Shown piece after piece: positions 58,764-64,000 of a DNA stretch of 64,000 nt. Each line of letters begins with the position of its first letter. The stretch's first letter is position 1. The translations under genes and the position numbers were made by a program. Below the pieces are notes generated by a model. The model was not told the origin of the DNA. It saw nothing but the letters and a program-made list of their open reading frames with translations, and did no database searches. The stretch lies in assembly GCF_024679095.1 (NCBI RefSeq), contig NC_066544.1, positions 4,157,524 to 4,221,523 of the forward strand. Direction: 5' to 3'. This stretch comes from Eriocheir sinensis (lineage: Eukaryota; Arthropoda; Malacostraca; Decapoda; Varunidae).

Positions 58764-60603
58764 TTTTTTTTTTTTACAGCACAAAGAGCAACTCAAGAGC
58801 AACAAAAAGAAAATGTAGAAAAAAGGCCCGCTAACTGTTGCTCCCATAAAGGTAAAAGTATAGAATGGCCAAAAGAAAGGTCAATTTCAGTTGGAGAGGT
58901 CTCTTGATACACTCATCTTGAAAGAGGTCAAGTCATAGGCAAGAGGAAATACAGACGAAGGAAGGCTGTTCCAGAGTTTACCAGTGAAGGGGATGAAAGA
59001 ATGGAGATGCTGGTTAACTCTTGCATAAGGGGTTTGGACAGTATAGGGATGAGCTTGAGAAGAAAATCGTGTGCAGCGGGGCAGCGGGATGGGGGGGGGG
59101 AGGCATGCACTTAGCAAGTTTAGAAGAGCAGTCAGCACGGAGATATCGATAGAAGACAGAAAGAGATGCAACATGGCGGCGCAATTTAAGAGGTAGAAGA
59201 CTGTCAGTAAGAGGAGAGGAGCTGATGAGTCCAAGAGAGGGGTATGAGTGGAGCCCCCCCACACGTGAGATGCTTACTCCATACGAGGGCGGACAAGACC
59301 CATATAAATGAAAAGCATCTGTGCGGGGGAGAAGAATTTGCAGGGACGATACAGAACGCCCAACCTCGAGGAAGCTGATATAGATAAGTGTTCATTTGTG
59401 ATTTTGAGCTAAGGATAGACCGAGGATGTTTAGTGTAGAAGAGGGTGACAGCTGAGTGTTGTCGAAGAATAGGGGATAGGTGTTTGGAAGATTGTGTCGA
59501 GTTGATAGGTGAAGAAACTGGGTTCTTGAGGCATTGAAAGACACAAGGTACCTTTTACCCCAATCGGAAATGATAGCAAGGTCTGAGGTTAAACGTTCTG
59601 TGGCCTACAGTCTGGAGTCTTGCAGATCCCGTTGTGAGGGTCTTCTATTGAAAGAAGTTGAATAATGCAGAGTGAAGTCGTCAGCGTATGAGAGTCAGCA
59701 CACTCACAGGTGTTTTCTCTCAGCAGGTGCGTGAATGTAATGTACGTACCTGAAAGAAGATCATTGATGAATAACAGGATGAGAGTGGGTGATAGGACAG
59801 AGCCCTGTGGGACACCACTGTAGATAGGCTTAGGGGTAGAACAATGACCGTCTACCACAGCAGAGATAGAAGGGCCGGAAAGGGAACTGGAGATAAAGGA
59901 ACAGAGAGAAGGATAGGCTCCATTGGAGGGAAGTTTAGAAAGCAAAGAGTTGTGCCAGACTCTATCGAAAGCTTTCGATATGTCTAGCGCAACTGAGAAA
60001 GTTTCACCGAAACGGCTACGAGAGGATGACCAAGAGTCAGTTAAGAGAGCAAGAAGATCGCCAGTAGAACGCCCCTTGCGGAATTCATACTGGCGATCAG
60101 ATAGAAGGTCAGAAGTGGAAAGATGCTTTTGAAACTTCCGGTTAAGGATTGATTAAAAACTTTCGATAGACAGGAAAGTAAAGCTATAAGGCGGTTGTTT
60201 GAGGGATTGGAACGTTTACCCTTTTTAGGCACAGGCTGTATGAAGGCGTGCTTCCAGCAGGAAGGAAAGGTAGATATTGATAGGCATAGGCGAAAGAGTT
60301 TGACCAGGCAGGGTATTAGCACGGAGGAAGAGTTTTTAAGGACAATAGGAGGCACTCCATCAGGTCCATAATCCTTCGGAGATTTGAGGCCGGAGAGGGC
60401 ATAGAAAACATTATTCTTAAGAATCTAAATAACAGGCATAAGGGAGTCAGAGGGGGGGGGGGGATGAGTAGGAGGAATATGCCCCGAATCGTCCAGAGTT
60501 GAGTTTTTACAGAAAGTTTGAGAGAAGAGTTCAGCCTTAGAGATAGATGAGACGGCGGTGCTGCCGTCAGGGCTAAGGAGAGGAGGGAAAGATAAAGAAA
60601 TTT
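58764..60603 (-). mobile_element. 5'-truncated LINE A copy, minus strand
   Basis: The A-run end is at 58764 (plus-strand T-run), then on the minus strand the family 3' UTR in decayed form. The RT reads backwards through RPRMEY-like WSKHLTCGGAPL, SVLSPTLILLFINDLL, VVDGHCS and KLFRLCLS. It starts at about 60603, close to the same family position as the copy at 43411. Tyr-Ala-Asp-Asp is still present at 59677-59688 but a foreign 69-bp patch lies just before it and many stops and shifts break the frame. Confidence 0.85.
59689..59757 (-). repeat. 69-bp templated patch inside LINE A copy
   Basis: On the minus strand the LINE reads INDLL-coding sequence into TCTTTCAGGTACGTACATTA...GTGAGTGTGCTGACTCTCA and back into the LINE at TACGC. 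Sister copies have about 25 bp of ordinary RT sequence here. The 69 bp are identical to the plus strand at 60860-60928. Confidence 0.92.
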
Positions 60604-60606
60604 AAA

Positions 60607-60767
60607 ACAAAACCAGGCAAAATTATGTTTTCCTGCTGTGTATTCCACCAGTGTGCATGACTATTGAGCAGCAGAGCGACTTATTTCTGCGAGGAGGTAT
60701 TTCTCGCACCGCCGGCCATGGACGCGGTCACCGTATCCCGTCCTGTGCTCCGTATTTCCGTTGCCCC
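60607..60767 (+). repeat. dispersed repeat D1, copy 2
   Basis: Matches 57811-57970 in direct orientation with scattered differences, beginning just 4 bp outside the LINE A boundary. Confidence 0.8.
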
Positions 60768-60859
60768 TTTCTTACTTCCATTTATTCTTTTATATTATAT
60801 TTTCCTACTCGTATTGATTAATTGATTTTACTGAGTAAGAATTAGTATATAAATTAACA

Positions 60860-60928
60860 TCTTTCAGGTACGTACATTACATTCACGCACCTGCTGAGAG
60901 AAAACACCTGTGAGTGTGCTGACTCTCA
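60860..60928 (+). repeat. second copy of the 69-bp patch, likely donor
   Basis: Perfect reverse complement of 59689-59757. It lies in ordinary unique-looking DNA outside the LINE, which suggests it is the source. Confidence 0.92.
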
Positions 60929-61072
60929 CAACGACGACCCAAGAAAGTGTCCTGACATTTGAACTGAGGTCCCACTTCTCTTTAATCGTCTGTTTCTTTA
61001 TTTTTCTCTTCTTTATTCAAATCAATTTTTCCCTTTCTTTTATCCCTGCTATCCATTTACATATTTTTTTCT

Positions 61073-61317
61073 TCCATTTCATTCACTGCACTGTCTTTCA
61101 ATAGCTTATACTAAGCTTACCTTTGATCTTATGCTAGTTTTCATGGAAAAAAAATAAAGGCTACCATGGACCCCGTAGCAAAGCTACTAATGAATGGAGA
61201 ATATCCCGTAAACCTGACCTTGAATCAGAAGAGAACTCTGAGGAGACAGAAGGACAATCATAAGATCAGGTAAACTTAGTATAAGCTGTTAGAAGACAGT
61301 GCAGTGAATGAAATGGA
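61073..61317. mobile_element. inverted-repeat (foldback/MITE-like) element
   Basis: Arms 61073-61133 and 61259-61317 are complementary over about 60 bp: TCCATTTCATTCACTGCACT, then CAGCTTATACTAAG-like sequence, then GATCTTATG. The 125-bp centre carries no gene. The outer boundary and target duplication are not clear. Confidence 0.7.
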
Positions 61318-62316
61318 CAAAATAGCAAAGTCCGAGCATGCGCAGTTCAATTTGGGACATTTCCCGACAGAGGAACAAAATTCAACGCCACATCGGCGCA
61401 ATAGGTCAGATGTAAAAGAGGAAAGAAGGAATTAAGATTAGAAAACGAGGATGATGGCAAGGAAAAGTTTTCAAACTATAAAAAAAAATGTGAAGGGTCA
61501 AATTGGAAGAGGCAAAGAAAACCTCAAATAAAGGTGAAAAGGAATGTAAGAAAGGTAAGCGACAAAACCATATCAGCTGCCGGATCTCCTTTTGCAGACG
61601 AGAGAGAGAGACGATGGCATCCCTCTAGCTGGCCGCCGCGTTTATTTTTCCTTCTCTGTATTGGCACTCGGCCTGAGAGACGGATAAATCATAGCCTCAA
61701 GTGCCTCCGCGCTCCGGGAGAGGCCGCCGCCGCCCCCCCTCCTCGCCCCCCACCGCCGCCCATCACCGCCCATTCCCGCCCACTCAATACAGTCCTCAGC
61801 GCCCCCCGCCGTGCTGTTGTCACTCTCCTCCTCCTCCTCCTCCTCTTTCTCCTCTACTCGCCCTCTCTGTCTCTTCCTCTTTCCGTCTTTCTCTTTTCCC
61901 CATTCTACCTTCTCTTCTTTTTTTTCTTTCTCCTACGGCCCTCTTCCCTGTCTCTCTCTTTCCGTCTTTCTTTCTACATCATTCCTTCTTTTCTTTCTTC
62001 TTTCTCATCCGCTCTCCGTCTCTGTCTTTCTCTTTCCGTCTTTCTTCCTTTTCCATTCCTCCTCTTTTCTTCCTCTTCTTCCAGTGCCATCAAGACCCTC
62101 CCATTTTGGCCTTCCTCTAATGCTCTTTTTGTGTTATCTTTTTTTCTTCCAGTGTAATTTTTTTTCCGTTTTGCGTGTTTGTTCTTTCTCTAATTACTTT
62201 TTTATGGTCTCGTTTTTTTCATCATTTGGTTAATTTTAGTTAACTTTTTAATCTGTGTCAATTTTAAGATCTTGTGTTGCGTTGTGTGATAGGGTTATGG
62301 GTATGGAGGGATGAAG

Positions 62317-62320
<4 letters not shown>
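61318..62320. other. unique sequence then polypyrimidine tract, no gene
   Basis: AG-rich to 61560. A GC-rich unique patch with CAGCTGCCGGATC and GGATAAATCATAGCC lies at 61565-61720, then CCG-rich and pyrimidine-rich DNA to about 62160. Confidence 0.55.

Positions 62321-62368
<48 letters not shown>
62321..62368 (+). repeat. (CT)n microsatellite, 48 bp
   Basis: Pure CT. Confidence 0.95.
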
Positions 62369-63020
<652 letters not shown>

Positions 63021-63116
63021 CCTTGAGGGAGGGGGTCGTGTTGGGTCCTTCTTCCACTCCATTGTCAGTGCCGAGACCATCTTGAGGAATGCTGGGAGTA
63101 AACAGTGCCACGGGTG

Positions 63117-63860
<744 letters not shown>

Positions 63861-63866
63861 ACACGA

Positions 63867-64000
63867 AGCTCCATGGTGCAGTGGTTAGCCCCCCTTGTCT
63901 TACAACCAGAAGACCCCCGGTTCGATTCCGGGACAGAGTGGAGACGATTGGGCAGACTCCTTTATCCCTGGCCCCTGTGCAACCAGCAATGAATGGATAC
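63867..64000 (+). mobile_element. tRNA-derived SINE (family S3), cut by window end
   Basis: The head GCTCCATGGTGCAGTGGTTAG has a near-consensus A box and CGGTTCGATTCCGGGA a near-perfect B box at about 63918-63933, so it is the best-kept tRNA-like head here. Two things speak against a true tRNA gene. The anticodon arm folds poorly (GTCTT/AAGAC leaves an 8-base loop with no proper T33). It also runs into ATCCCTGGCCCCTGTGCAAC, then AATGGATAC, a body I associate with a common decapod SINE. The 3' end is outside the window. Confidence 0.75.

Noticed and set aside
63871..63945. Functional tRNA gene
   Set aside because: A and B boxes are good but the anticodon arm does not form a 7-base loop with T33, and a SINE-type body follows.

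Overview
This is eukaryotic, most likely crustacean (decapod), nuclear DNA with no intact host protein-coding gene that I can support. The reasons are: very long dinucleotide microsatellites every 1-4 kb; several decayed non-LTR retrotransposons (LINEs) of arthropod type; tRNA-derived SINEs whose bodies resemble ones I know from decapods; DNA-transposon-derived inverted-repeat elements; and no operon, ribosome-binding-site or CRISPR structure. Nearly all long open frames here are dinucleotide or trinucleotide repeats read as (SL)n, (RE)n, (VC)n, (TH)n, (F/S/L)n and similar, and are not genes.

Layout. 0-3 kb: layered retroelements (a minus-strand LINE tail interrupted by a SINE and by a 3' fragment of LINE family A, then LINE B1 sandwiched between two CT arrays). 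3-20 kb: almost pure low-complexity DNA with CT, GT, GGA, GGT, TTC and CTA arrays and four degenerate minisatellites of about 130-190 bp period, plus a short unique island at 5.5 kb. 20-27 kb: more ordinary sequence, then an old RTE-clade LINE relic split by the best-preserved element of the window, a near-full-length LINE A (about 23.2-26.5 kb) with endonuclease and reverse transcriptase. 27-36 kb: unique islands rich in homeodomain/POU-like sites between microsatellites, and a minus-strand SINE. 36-40.4 kb: four more tandem arrays of about 150 bp period. 40.8-45.2 kb: LINE B2 carrying a 506-bp PIF/Harbinger-like MITE in its 3' part, followed directly by a 5'-truncated LINE A copy whose catalytic YADD reads YANG. 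45.5-56.6 kb: microsatellites (including the longest CT array, 261 bp), SINEs, a GGTTGTGG minisatellite and a strong recursive-splice-like site at 49195/49196. 57-61.3 kb: inverted-repeat DNA elements and a minus-strand LINE A copy containing a 69-bp patch that exists again, perfectly, in inverted orientation 1.1 kb away. 61.3-64 kb: pyrimidine-rich DNA, three CT arrays, a unique stretch and the head of a SINE cut by the window end.

Taken together the window looks like the inside of a very long intron or an intergenic region. The strongest signals beyond ordinary repeats are: the 16-to-1 strand bias of long CT arrays; eight sequence-unrelated tandem arrays that share a near-nucleosomal period; the templated 69-bp patch; and the candidate ratchet splice site. 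I found no new protein system. All family assignments are by eye from motifs; no search was run.
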